Positions 44,718 through 54,500 of a stretch of 64,000 nt of DNA are shown piece after piece. The notes under the pieces are model-generated. The model searched no databases. It was not told the DNA's origin and worked only from the letters and a program-made list of their open reading frames with translations. The translations under genes and the position numbers were made by a program. Every line of letters starts with the position of its first letter. Position 1 is the first letter of the stretch. Origin of the DNA: Amycolatopsis coloradensis (GTDB lineage Bacteria; Actinomycetota; Actinomycetes; Mycobacteriales; Pseudonocardiaceae); assembly GCF_001953865.1 (NCBI RefSeq), contig NZ_MQUQ01000002.1:176047-240046 (forward strand), in the 5' to 3' direction.

Positions 44718-45499
44718 GCCATCTCCTGGAAGTCAAGGACGTCGGCAAGACCTACGGCAGCGTGATCGCGTTGCGCGACGTGTCCACCGTGGTGAACGCG
44801 GGTGAGGTGACCTGCGTGCTCGGCGACAACGGGGCCGGAAAGTCCACCTTGATCAAGATCCTGGCCGGAGTCCACCAGCACGACCGAGGCGAGTTCCTGA
44901 TCGAGGGTGAGCCGGTCAGGTTCGCCTCGCCGCGGGAAGCGCTCGATCGCGGCATCGCGACGGTGTACCAGGACCTGGCGGTCGTGCCGCTGATGAGTGT
45001 GTGGCGGAACTTCTTCCTTGGCTCCGAACCGACGGTCGGCTTCGGTCCCTTTCGGGCGCTGGACCGCAAGAAAGGGCGTGAGACGACCAAGAAGGCGTTG
45101 TCCGACATGGGCATCGACCTGCGTGACGTCGAGCAGCCTGTCGGCACGCTGTCCGGTGGCGAACGGCAGTGCGTCGCCATCGCACGGGCGGTGCACTTCG
45201 GTGCGAAGGTGCTGATCCTCGACGAGCCGACAGCCGCGTTGGGCGTGAAACAGGCCGGTGTCGTACTCAAGTACGTCGCGCAGGCCCGTGATCGCGGGCT
45301 CGGCGTCGTGCTGATCACGCACAACCCGCACCACGCGTATCCGGTGGCCGACAGGTTCCTCCTGCTCAAGCGGGGCGCGCCGCTCGGCACCTACGAGAAG
45401 GCCGGGATCGAGCTGGCCGAACTAGCCCGGCAAATGGCGGGCGGTGCGGAACTGGAAGCCCTCGAACACGAGTTGCGACAGGTGGAGTCCCCTTCATGA
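44714..45499 (+). CDS. Sugar ABC transporter ATPase, single-domain (half RbsA)
   Basis: A 261-residue ATPase with Walker [15 protein letters not shown], signature [15 protein letters not shown], and Walker [13 protein letters not shown]. The classic RbsA has two fused ATPase domains (about 500 residues); here there is one, as in FrcA-like importers, so it should work as a homodimer. The stop codon overlaps iolC by four bases, so it is not a truncation product. Confidence 0.9.
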   Translation: MSHLLEVKDVGKTYGSVIALRDVSTVVNAGEVTCVLGDNGAGKSTLIKILAGVHQHDRGEFLIEGEPVRFASPREALDRGIATVYQDLAVVPLMSVWRNFFLGSEPTVGFGPFRALDRKKGRETTKKALSDMGIDLRDVEQPVGTLSGGERQCVAIARAVHFGAKVLILDEPTAALGVKQAGVVLKYVAQARDRGLGVVLITHNPHHAYPVADRFLLLKRGAPLGTYEKAGIELAELARQMAGGAELEALEHELRQVESPS

Positions 45500-46428
45500 C
45501 CGCTCTCGAAGCACTGACCGTCGGCCGGGTCGGGGTGGACCTCTACCCCGAACAGAGCGGCGTGCCGCTGGCCGGGGTCAGCACCTTCGCCAAGTCGCTC
45601 GGCGGCACCGCGACCAACGTCGCGGTCGCCGCCGCGCGGCTCGGCCGCTCGACCTCCGTGCTGACAAAGGTCGGCCCGGACGGCTTCGGTGACTACGTGC
45701 GGCAGGCGTTGCGGGAGTTCGGCGTCGCCCCCGACCACGTCGGGACCTCGGCGGAATTCCAGACGCCTGTGGTGTTCTGCGCGCTGGACCCGCCCGCGGA
45801 TCCGCCGTTGCTGTTCTACCGGTCCCCCATCGCCCCGGATCTGACCCTCGGCGAAGCCGACGTGCCCTGGGACGTCGTGGAAACGGTCCCGCTGCTGTGG
45901 GTCACCGGAACCGGCGTGTCCGTCGAACCGGCGCGCGGCACCCAGCGCAAGATGCTGGAGCGGCGCGGACGGCGGTCGCATACCGTGCTGGACCTCGACT
46001 TCCGGCCGATGTTCTGGCCCGGCACCGACACCGCGCGCGAAGAGATCGGCTGGATGCTCGACCACGTCACGGTCGCCGTCGGCAACCGCACCGAGGCGGA
46101 GGTCGCCGTCGGCACCGCGGATCCCGACGAGGCCGCGTCCAGGATGCTGGCCAGAGGCGTCGAACTCGCGGTGATCAAGAAGGGCGCCGATGGCGTCCTG
46201 GTGGCCACCGCCGAGGGACGCTGGACCGTGCCGCCGCTGCGGGTCGAGGTCGTCTGCGGGCTCGGCGCCGGGGACGGTTTCGGCGGCGCCCTGATCCACG
46301 GCCTGCTCTCCGGCTGGGATCCGGTGCGCATCGCCACCTACGCCAACGCGGCGGGCGCGCTCGTCGCGTCCCGGCTGGCCTGCGCCGACGCCATGCCCAC
46401 CGCCGACGAGATCGAGGAGTTGCTGTGA
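45496..46428 (+). CDS. iolC: 5-dehydro-2-deoxygluconokinase
   Basis: A 310-residue PfkB-family kinase. The early GG motif is [17 protein letters not shown], and the C-terminal catalytic motif is [18 protein letters not shown] with the base Asp in GAGDGF. It phosphorylates 2-deoxy-5-keto-gluconate in inositol breakdown. It overlaps the ATPase and iolB genes by four bases each. Confidence 0.92.
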   Translation: MTALEALTVGRVGVDLYPEQSGVPLAGVSTFAKSLGGTATNVAVAAARLGRSTSVLTKVGPDGFGDYVRQALREFGVAPDHVGTSAEFQTPVVFCALDPPADPPLLFYRSPIAPDLTLGEADVPWDVVETVPLLWVTGTGVSVEPARGTQRKMLERRGRRSHTVLDLDFRPMFWPGTDTAREEIGWMLDHVTVAVGNRTEAEVAVGTADPDEAASRMLARGVELAVIKKGADGVLVATAEGRWTVPPLRVEVVCGLGAGDGFGGALIHGLLSGWDPVRIATYANAAGALVASRLACADAMPTADEIEELL

Positions 46429-47315
46429 GCAAGCTGCATCGTCCACTCGGGACGCTTTCGGACGAGCGCGATCCGATCCGGCTCACCCCGGACTCGGCGG
46501 GCTGGACCTACAGCGGCCTGCGGGTGCTTTCCCTGTCCGCCGGTGAGACCAGGATCGTGCGCACCGGGGAGTACGAGGCGTTCGTCCTCCCCTTGTCCGG
46601 CGCGTGCACGGTCCGGGTCGACGGTCAGGTCTTCGAGCTGGCGGGACGGGACTCCGTGTTCACCCGCGTCACGGACTTCGCCTACGTGCCGCGCGACGCC
46701 GAAGTCGACTTGTCGACAAAGGACGGAATCGAGGTCGCGCTGCCGATGGCGCGCTGCGCCCGCCGTCTCGAACCGCGCTACGGACCGGCGGAGGACGTAC
46801 CGGTGGAGGTGCGCGGAGCGGGGCAGGCGACGAGGCAGGTCACCAACTTCGGGGTGCCAGGCGTCTGGGACCACGCGGACAAGCTGAACGCCTGCGAGCT
46901 GATCACCCCCGGCGGCAACTGGTCGTCGTACCCGCCGCACAAGCACGACGAGGCGTCCGAATGCGAGGTCGTCAACGAGGAGATCTACTACTTCCGCGTC
47001 GCCGGACGTGACGGCGTCACACCGTCACGCGAGGGATTCGGTCTACATAGGACATACACTTCGGACGGCGAGCTGGACGAGGACGTCGCGGTCCGGGACG
47101 GCGACGTCTTCCTGATCCCGCGCGGCTATCACGGTCCTTGTGTCGCCGCGCCGGGCTACCCGATGTACTACCTGAACGTACTGGCCGGGCCGGCCGACGA
47201 GCGGTCGATGGCCTTCTGCGACGACCCGGCGCACGGCTGGGTCCGCGAGACGTGGGACGGCCAGGGACTCGATCCGCGCTGCCCGGTCACCAGCCACGAA
47301 GGGCGAGTGTCATGA
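46425..47315 (+). CDS. iolB: 5-deoxy-glucuronate isomerase
   Basis: A 296-residue IolB, a bicupin. The metal-binding region is NWSSYPPHKHDEASECEVVNEEIYYFRV, with the HKH and E ligands, followed by IPRGYHGPCVAAPGYPMYYLNVLAG. It isomerises 5-deoxy-glucuronate to 2-deoxy-5-keto-gluconate. The GTG start is within the GTGA overlap with iolC. Confidence 0.95.
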   Translation: MSKLHRPLGTLSDERDPIRLTPDSAGWTYSGLRVLSLSAGETRIVRTGEYEAFVLPLSGACTVRVDGQVFELAGRDSVFTRVTDFAYVPRDAEVDLSTKDGIEVALPMARCARRLEPRYGPAEDVPVEVRGAGQATRQVTNFGVPGVWDHADKLNACELITPGGNWSSYPPHKHDEASECEVVNEEIYYFRVAGRDGVTPSREGFGLHRTYTSDGELDEDVAVRDGDVFLIPRGYHGPCVAAPGYPMYYLNVLAGPADERSMAFCDDPAHGWVRETWDGQGLDPRCPVTSHEGRVS

Positions 47316-49153
47316 AGCTGACCACGGCACAGGCCCTGGTGCGCTGGCTGCTGGCGCAGCGGTCGGAAACCCTGGACGGGCGGGAAGTCCCGTTGTTCCC
47401 GGGGGTGTTCGCGATCTTCGGGCACGGCAACGTCCTGGGTCTGGGCACCGCGCTGGAGGAGTATCGCGACGAGCTTCCCTTGTGGCGCGGGCAGACCGAG
47501 CAGGGCATGGCGCTGGCGGCGGTCGGCTACGCGAAGGCGGCGCATCGGCGCCAGGCCGGGGTGGTGACGTCGTCGATCGGGCCTGGCGCGCTGAACATGG
47601 TCACCGCCGCCGGGGTCGCGCACGCCAACCGGCTGCCGGTGCTGCTGCTCCCCGGCGACACCTTCACCAGTCGCGCGCCGGATCCGGTGCTGCAACAGGT
47701 GGAGCACTTCGGCGACCCGACGGCCACGGTCAACGACGCCTTCCGCGCGGTGAGCCGGTATTTCGACCGGATCACCCGGCCCGAGCAGCTGCTTTCGACC
47801 CTGCCGCAGGTCGCCAGGGTGCTGACCGATCCGGCGGACGCGGGCCCGGTGACGCTCGCGCTGCCGCAGGACGTCCAGGTGGAGACCTACGACTTCCCGG
47901 ACGCGCTGTTCGCGCCGGTGACCCATCGGCTGCTGCGCCCGCGCCCCGATCGCCGGGCCCTCACCGAGGCGGCGGGAGCACTGCGAGCGGCGAAGAAACC
48001 GTTGCTGATCCTCGGCGGCGGTGTCCGGTACTCCGGTGCCGGTGAGCGCGCGCTGGCGTTCGCCGAACGTCACGGCGTCCCGGTTACCGAAACCACGGCC
48101 GGGCGCACCTTGGTCCCGCACGGTCATCCACTGCACGCGGGCCCGCTGGGCGTCACCGGCTCGACCTCCGCGAACGTCCTGGCCGCCGAGGCCGACGTCG
48201 TGCTGGCCGTGGGCACCCGATTGCAGGACTTCACCACGGCGTCCTGGACGGTGTTCTCCCCCGGTGTCCGGCTGATCACCCTCAACGCCGCCCGGTTCGA
48301 CGCGGTCAAGCACGGCGCGCTGGCCGTCGTGGGCGACGCCGACGCCGGTCTCACCGATCTGGCGGCGCAGCTGGAAAGCTGGCGCGTCGATCCTTTGTGG
48401 ACGGAGCGCGCGACGGCGGAACGTCGCCGGTGGGACGCGCATATCGACTCACTGCGCGCCGTTTCCGGCGAGGTGCCGACGTATGCCCAGGTCGTCGGCG
48501 TGGTCAACGACCTTTCCGAGCCGCGGGACTACGTGATGACCGCGTCCGGCGGGATGCCCGGCGAGCTGATCGGCGGCTGGCGCGGATCGGGGCCGGTCGG
48601 CATGGACGTCGAGTACGGATTCTCGTGCATGGGGTACGAACTCGCGGGCGCGTGGGGTGCGGCGATGGCCCACACCGACGGCCTCGTCACCACGATGCTC
48701 GGTGACGGCTCGTACCTGATGCTGAACTCGGAGCTGTTCTCGGCCGCCTTCGCCGGGCATTCCTTCGTGGCGGTGGTCTGCGACAACGACGGCTACGCGG
48801 TCATCGCCCGCCTACAGGAGGGGCAGGGCGGCAAACCGTTCAACAACTTCCTCGCCGACTGCCGGAGCGCGCACGCGTCACCGCCTCGGGTCGACTTCGC
48901 CCGGCACGCGGAATCGCTGGGATGCGCCGTGTTCACGGCGTCCACTGTGGACGACGTACGCGCGGCTTACGCGAAGGCGCGGGAAGCCTCGGTGGCCGGA
49001 CGACGACCGGCGGTGGTCGTCGTCCGGACCCTGCCGAACTCGTGGACCGAGGCCGGCGCGTGGTGGGAGGTCGGCGTCCCCGAGCATCTGTCTGGGCGTG
49101 AGGGTTTCGAGGACGGGAAAGCGAAGCAGGTGCGCTATGTCAACCGTAACTAG
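47312..49153 (+). CDS. iolD: 3D-(3,5/4)-trihydroxycyclohexane-1,2-dione hydrolase
   Basis: A 613-residue thiamine diphosphate enzyme that opens the inositol-derived ring. N-terminal domain: LPLWRGQTEQGMALAAVGYAKAAHRRQAGVVTSSIGPGALNM, with the activating Glu. C-terminal domain: the ThDP motif beginning MLGDGSYLMLNSELFSAA and ending VVCDNDGYAVI. The ATGA overlap with iolB supports the start. The cluster lacks iolA and iolJ, which must be elsewhere if the pathway is complete. Confidence 0.95.
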   Translation: MKLTTAQALVRWLLAQRSETLDGREVPLFPGVFAIFGHGNVLGLGTALEEYRDELPLWRGQTEQGMALAAVGYAKAAHRRQAGVVTSSIGPGALNMVTAAGVAHANRLPVLLLPGDTFTSRAPDPVLQQVEHFGDPTATVNDAFRAVSRYFDRITRPEQLLSTLPQVARVLTDPADAGPVTLALPQDVQVETYDFPDALFAPVTHRLLRPRPDRRALTEAAGALRAAKKPLLILGGGVRYSGAGERALAFAERHGVPVTETTAGRTLVPHGHPLHAGPLGVTGSTSANVLAAEADVVLAVGTRLQDFTTASWTVFSPGVRLITLNAARFDAVKHGALAVVGDADAGLTDLAAQLESWRVDPLWTERATAERRRWDAHIDSLRAVSGEVPTYAQVVGVVNDLSEPRDYVMTASGGMPGELIGGWRGSGPVGMDVEYGFSCMGYELAGAWGAAMAHTDGLVTTMLGDGSYLMLNSELFSAAFAGHSFVAVVCDNDGYAVIARLQEGQGGKPFNNFLADCRSAHASPPRVDFARHAESLGCAVFTASTVDDVRAAYAKAREASVAGRRPAVVVVRTLPNSWTEAGAWWEVGVPEHLSGREGFEDGKAKQVRYVNRN

Positions 49154-49157
49154 AGGA

Positions 49158-50021
49158 CTATTTGCGGTCGAAGCTGGCGAAGTAGCCGGCCGCCATGTCC
49201 TCGTCGCCGTGCCCGGCCTCGGACGCGCGGGCGAACCGGGCCCGCCCGGCCTCGACGGCGTCCATCCGGACACCCGCGCGAGCCGCGGCTTCGAGCACCA
49301 GCCGGGCGTCCTTCTCAGCGTTGTCGACCGAGAAGGCGGTGGTGTAGTCGTTCTTGAGGATCGCGGCGGACTTGCCCTGGAAGTAGCCGCTGTCCATCGG
49401 GCCGCCGGTGACGACGTCGACGAAGTGCCGCGGATCGACACCGAGCCCTTCCGCCAGCGCCAGTGCCTCGCCGACGCCATGGGTCAGCGCGATCACCCAG
49501 GTGTTCAGCACCAGTTTGAGCCTGCTCGCCGCGCCGGAACGGCCGTCTTCGCCGACCCACAGCGTGCGCTTGCCGATCGCGTCGAACAACGGCTGGACGG
49601 TCTCGCGAGCCTCGGCCGCGCCCGCCGCCAGCACGATCAGCCGGCCCTGTTCGGCGGGCTGGCGGGTGCCCTGCACCGGGGCATCCACGAAGACCAGGCC
49701 TTGCTCGTCGGCGTACGCGACCAGGTCCTCGACAGCGTCGCCGACAGTGCTGAGCTGCACCCAGATCGTGCCCGCGGCCGGGGCGGCCGCGCGGATCGCC
49801 TCCAGCACCGCCGGACCGTCCGTGAGGACCGTGACCACGACCGGCACGCCCTCGACCGCTTCCGCGGCGCTCGCCACCGCCTGGACACCGTCCCCGGCCA
49901 GAGCTTCTGCCTTGGCGGCGGTGCGATTCCAGGCACGGACGGCGAATCCGGCCTTGCTCAGGTTGCGGGCCACCGGGGCGCCGATGATTCCGGTGCCGAG
50001 CACCGCGACGGTTTCCGTCAT
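49158..50021 (-). CDS. NAD(P)-dependent beta-hydroxyacid dehydrogenase family protein
   Basis: A 287-residue protein. The N-terminal Rossmann fold is VAVLGTGIIGAPVARNLSKAGF, the substrate loop is VDAPVQGTRQPAEQG (usually DAPVSGG), and the catalytic Lys region is SRLKLVLNTW. The C-terminal helical domain matches 3-hydroxyisobutyrate dehydrogenases; imine-reductase relatives share the fold. It ends convergently with iolD, four bases away. The TetR gene upstream is a likely regulator. The substrate is unknown. Confidence 0.85.
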   Translation of the reverse strand: MTETVAVLGTGIIGAPVARNLSKAGFAVRAWNRTAAKAEALAGDGVQAVASAAEAVEGVPVVVTVLTDGPAVLEAIRAAAPAAGTIWVQLSTVGDAVEDLVAYADEQGLVFVDAPVQGTRQPAEQGRLIVLAAGAAEARETVQPLFDAIGKRTLWVGEDGRSGAASRLKLVLNTWVIALTHGVGEALALAEGLGVDPRHFVDVVTGGPMDSGYFQGKSAAILKNDYTTAFSVDNAEKDARLVLEAAARAGVRMDAVEAGRARFARASEAGHGDEDMAAGYFASFDRK

Positions 50022-50112
50022 GACTTGCTTCACTCCTGTGGAATGCTCGTTAAAGAACACGGGCAAAAGAAACCCGTGGCGGGGCGGGGGAGCGGTTACG
50101 AAACCTGGAACA

Positions 50113-50691
50113 TCAGAACGCCTGGATGGTGGTTTCGACAACCTGGGCGAGCGCCTGCCGGTCCGCGGTCTTGCCCAGCACGCGCAGGCCGTACATCGCG
50201 GCGAGGGTGAACTGCGCCAGCGCCCGCGGATCCCGGTCGGCGCCGATCTCGCCTTCCTGCCGCGCGGCGGCGAACTCGACGTGGAACGCGTTCTCCACGC
50301 GTTCGAAGTTGTGGCGGACCCGGGCGGTGACCTCGTCGTCGAGCCCGCCGAGTTCGAGGGCGGCGTTGACGGCGAGGCAGCCGCGATGCTCGGACGCCTC
50401 CGCCAGCTCGTCCTCGACGACGTCCATCAGCACCCGCCGGATCCGCCCCCGGATGGTGCCCGGAGCGGCCAGCATCTCCTCCACTCGCGTGGCGGAGGTT
50501 TCCTCGTAGCGCCGCAGCGCCTCCTGGAACAGGTGCTGCTTGCTCGAAAACGCGTGGTACAGGCTCCCCCGGCCCAGACCGGTGCCGTCGACGAGGTCCT
50601 GGGCGGAGGTGGCCGCGTAGCCCTTGCGCCAGAACGTGCTGACGGCGGCGTCGAGCACCTCGGTGGGATCGAATCCCTTGGGACGGGGCAT
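50113..50691 (-). CDS. TetR family regulator
   Basis: A 192-residue TetR protein with helix-turn-helix TSAQDLVDGTGLGRGSLYHAFSSKQHLFQEAL, of the AefR/LmrA-like kind. I chose MPRPKGF at 50689-50691; an ATG four codons upstream is also possible. It reads in the same direction as the dehydrogenase downstream and the racemase-like gene upstream, and may control either or both. Confidence 0.85.
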   Translation of the reverse strand: MPRPKGFDPTEVLDAAVSTFWRKGYAATSAQDLVDGTGLGRGSLYHAFSSKQHLFQEALRRYEETSATRVEEMLAAPGTIRGRIRRVLMDVVEDELAEASEHRGCLAVNAALELGGLDDEVTARVRHNFERVENAFHVEFAAARQEGEIGADRDPRALAQFTLAAMYGLRVLGKTADRQALAQVVETTIQAF

Positions 50692-50729
50692 GACGGCCAG
50701 CATGCCACGTTCTGTAACGAGCAGTCAAA

Positions 50730-50741
50730 TACTGGTCAGTA
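50730..50741. promoter_or_regulatory. Candidate TetR operator
   Basis: TACTG-GT-CAGTA is a 5-base inverted repeat overlapping the stop codon of the racemase-like gene and about 40 bases upstream of the TetR start. It may be the autoregulatory site of this TetR. It is short, so the support is weak. Confidence 0.35.
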
Positions 50742-51482
50742 CGCGGCCAGGAGGGAGCCGAAGCCGCCCACACGGTCGGCGATGCGGTTCTGGCGCAGGG
50801 CGTGCCAGTACAGGACGGCGTTGTTCGAGAGGACCGGCTTGCCCAGCCAGAACTCGGCGGCCGCGGCGAGGCGCGCCATCGCGACGTTGGTGCCGACCTG
50901 GACGATGGCTTCGACGTCGGCGCTGTCGATCTCCTTGACCGCGTCCCGGAGTTCGGTCTCGGAGACATGGGAGATCTTGGCCGGGCTCGGCACACCGAGG
51001 CCACAGATGCTCAGCAGGTCGTACCCGCTGTCTTCGAAGAAACGGCTCACCGATTCGTCACCGACCGGCAGGTACGGTGTGATGACCGCGATCCGGCGGA
51101 CTTCGTACGCCGACAGCGCGGCACCGATCGCGTCCGGGCTCATCGTCACCGGCCGCCCGCCCGCGGCCGCCCGCATCGCATGGAGCACGCGGCCGTGCGC
51201 TTCCGTTCCCTCCCAATGGCTTTCCGGCGAGACCCCGACGATCACGCAACCGGGGTCACAGCAGGCAACACTCTCGATCGCCGGGAGGGTCGACGTCCGG
51301 ATGCCGCGCATGACGTGGCCGAAACCGGGTTCGTCGACCATCGGGTCGTCGCCGATGACCATCCGCCCGGTGTGGTTGGTGACGCCGTGGGGGCGCATCG
51401 CGTCCAGTTCCGGCTGGGCCGAGGTGTTGGTGGACGGGACGACGACACCGATCTTGAGGCGGGGACCGAGAGAGTCTGTCAC
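50736..51482 (-). CDS. Asp/Glu racemase-superfamily protein without catalytic cysteines
   Basis: A 248-residue protein of the maleate isomerase/arylmalonate decarboxylase type. The N-terminal motif is KIGVVVPSTNTSAQPELDAM. At the two positions where racemases carry catalytic Cys, this protein reads VIVGVSPESHW and IVQVGTNVAM, so both cysteines are replaced (by Val and Gly in my alignment by eye). The usual deprotonation chemistry is therefore not expected. The GTG start has GAAGGAGA upstream and lies 20 bases after the NRPS stop, so it may belong to the NRPS operon. Confidence 0.8.
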   Translation of the reverse strand: MTDSLGPRLKIGVVVPSTNTSAQPELDAMRPHGVTNHTGRMVIGDDPMVDEPGFGHVMRGIRTSTLPAIESVACCDPGCVIVGVSPESHWEGTEAHGRVLHAMRAAAGGRPVTMSPDAIGAALSAYEVRRIAVITPYLPVGDESVSRFFEDSGYDLLSICGLGVPSPAKISHVSETELRDAVKEIDSADVEAIVQVGTNVAMARLAAAAEFWLGKPVLSNNAVLYWHALRQNRIADRVGGFGSLLAAY

Positions 51483-51502
51483 CAGGGATTCTCCTTCGCT
51501 GG

Positions 51503-54500
51503 TCAGCCCTCGAGCCTGGCGCGGATCGCCGAAACCAGTTCGGCGACGCCGCTTTCCTTGAGGACGCTGTAATGATCGCCTTCGAGCGTGACCACCACCG
51601 GTGGCGTGGCCGAATAACCGGAGCTGTTTTCGACGAACGAGTAGTCGTCGCCGTCGGCCTTGAAGAGGGTCACCGGAGCCGCGATCCGCCGTCGCGCGAG
51701 TTCCCGGAAACTGTAGTCGAACTCGTAGGTCTCCTCCACGATCCGGACGATCCGCCGGATCAGCTGCTCGCCGAGAGTGGGCAGCAGATCCGCCACGAAG
51801 GCCACGAAACCGTCTTCGTCGCGGACGGTTTCCCGGCAGGCCAGCGGTTCCGGCCCGGAGATCGAGCCGAGGAAGACCGACAGGAGGATCGTCAGGTACG
51901 CCGGGTTCGTGTAGCTCGCCACCCGCTCTCCGCCGCCCCCGACCTCGGGATTGCCCGGGCAGATCAACAGGAGGTCGTCCACCCGCTGTCCTTGCTGTTC
52001 CAGCTGCCACGCCGATTCGAAGGCGACCCGCGCGCCGAACGAGTAACCCCAGAGCGTGTACGGGCCCTCCGGCTTGATTCGCCGGATCTCGGCGACGTCG
52101 GCCTTCGCCATTTCCTCGACGGTGGCATAAGGCGTCTCATCCGCGTTGACGCCATGGGCCTGCACACCGTAGAACGACCGCCCGAGACCGTTTTTCGCGG
52201 CCAGCGGCCGCAGGTTCATCGGATAGCCGCCGAGGCCCGGCCAGCAGAACACCGGGCGGCCATCGCCTGCCGCCAAGGGGACCAGCCGCGACGACGGCCC
52301 GCCGGAGTCCTCCCCGATACGGGCGGCCAGCTCGGCCAGCTTCGGGCATTCGAACACGACCTGCAAGGGCAACCGGGTGCCGTACTCGCGGTTGATCCGG
52401 TTCACCAGGGCGACCGCGGTCAGCGAGTTGCCTCCGGCGGCGAAGAAGTCGTCCCGCACCGAGACATCGTCGTACTTCAGCGCCTTGCCCCACACCTCGG
52501 CAAGCCACCGCTCGTGCCTCGTCGACGGTGCGACGTAGGGCGTGTCACCGTTGGCCGTCCGGACGGCGTCGGTCGCCGCCAGCGCCTGCGCGTCGACCTT
52601 TCCGTTGGCGGTCAACGGCAGTTCGTCCAGCACCAGCACCCGGTTGGGGATCATGTAGTCGGGCAGGGTGTTCGCGAGTTCGTCGCGGATGATCTCCGCG
52701 GGACCCTTCATGTGCACGGCGTCTTCGCGCATCCCCTCGCTGCGCACCTGCTCCGGACTCACCTTGCCGCCGACGAAGAAGTAGGACGGCCCGGGGGCGA
52801 TCCCCTGCCCGGCGAGGATGTCACCGATCCGCCGGGCGGCAGGCAACGGATTACCACTTCTGGAGCTATAGCCCGACGACATGAACCCTAGTCCCAAGCC
52901 GTTGCGCTGCAGGTGATGCAGCTTCACGCCGAGACCGACGTATTCGAGCCACTCGTCGGCCGTCCGGCTGACGGCGGTGATGCCGAAGGCCGCGCGCTCG
53001 TACACCTTCTGGTTGATCGCGATGACGTGCTTGGACTCGATCAGAGCGTCGGAAAGCCGCTCGAACTCCCCGTTCCGCCATCGGTAGGTACCGGCGGGCA
53101 GGCCCTCGACCCGGCCAGGATGGGTTTGCACGAACAGTTCGGTGTCGTCCCGCCTCGGCGTGCCGTCGTTGGCGTGCAGGGAAAACGTGCCGAGATGGTG
53201 ATCGCCGGCGGCGGCACGGAAGCGGTCGGCCGGCCGGGGATCGAACGCCGACGGGCTGATCGTGAGGCCGTACTCGGGCAGGATCTCCTCGAACACCCCG
53301 ATCATGTGCCCGGCCTCGAATTCGAGGACCTCGCGGATGTTGTTCTTGTACACCGGTTCGATGGCCCCGGTGCGGCCGATGAAATGCACCGAATGCCCGT
53401 CGCCCATGCTCTCGGCGACCTTGACCAGCGCGTGGTCGATCGGGTGGTAGTAATGGATTCCGGCACCGAGGCCGTCGAGACCGCTGGTCTCCAGGTACAA
53501 CTGCGTCGCGTACAGCGCGCCCGGTGAGGCGTAGGAGTACTTCGGCAGCAACCGCTCGTCGCTGGAGAAGCAGCCGAACCAGCGCAGCAGCTCACCCAGT
53601 TCGGCGAACGAAAGCTCGCCGGGTTCGCGGGAGTACGCACTGACCGGGCCCGGTGTCAGGAGCGCGGCGAGGTCTTCGCGGGTGACCGCGCCGCCTTCGT
53701 AGTAGCGGTAGGTCTTGCGGGCGAAGACTTCCCGCCGCTGGTAGGCGGTCTCCTCCTTGCCAGGCAACGCGACGGCCGGACGACCCGCGACGGCACGGAT
53801 GCCGGGATTCGACAGCTGCGCCTTGACCTGCACCTTGCCGGCCTTGGACTGGTGGTGCCCGCCGTGGTTGCCCTGGTCCATCACCGCGGCTTCGCGCGGA
53901 TTCAGCTCCACGCAGGCGACGAGCGCTTTCGACCCGGTCCGCGCGTCGTCGGTCACCACCGCCGCGGCCCGGCGAACCCACGGGTGCTCCTCGATCGCCA
54001 CCGTGATCTCGTCCAGTTCGACGCGGTAGCCGCGCAGTTTGACCTGGTTGTCCGCGCGCCCGACGAACTGGATGGTGCCGTCGGGATTCCAGTAGGCGAG
54101 ATCGCCGGTGCGGTACAGCCGCTCGGTCGCGGCGATCGGATTCGGCACGAACCGCTCGCGGGTCTGCTCCGGCCGGTTCAGATAGCCACGGGCCAGCTGG
54201 ACGCCGCCGATGTACAGCTCCCCCGTTTCCCCGATGTCGGCCGGGGCGAGGTCGGCGTCGAGCACGAAGCACTGGGTGTCGTCGACCGGCACGCCGATCG
54301 AGATCATCGCGGCGCTCTCGTCGATCCTGTCCGGGTCGACGACGTGGGCGGTCGCGTTGATCGTGCATTCGGTCGGCCCGTAGAGATTGACCAGCCGCGC
54401 CCATGGCAGTTCACGGACGAGTTCCTTGGCCAGCTGACGCGAAAGCGCCTCGCCGCCGGAGAACAACTTCCGCAGCGTGGTGCAGGTCGCGAGGCGTTCC

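Noticed and set aside
44714-45499. Truncated RbsA (frameshifted two-domain ATPase)
   Set aside because: The stop codon overlaps the iolC start by four bases in a tidy operon, and single-domain ATPases of this type are known.
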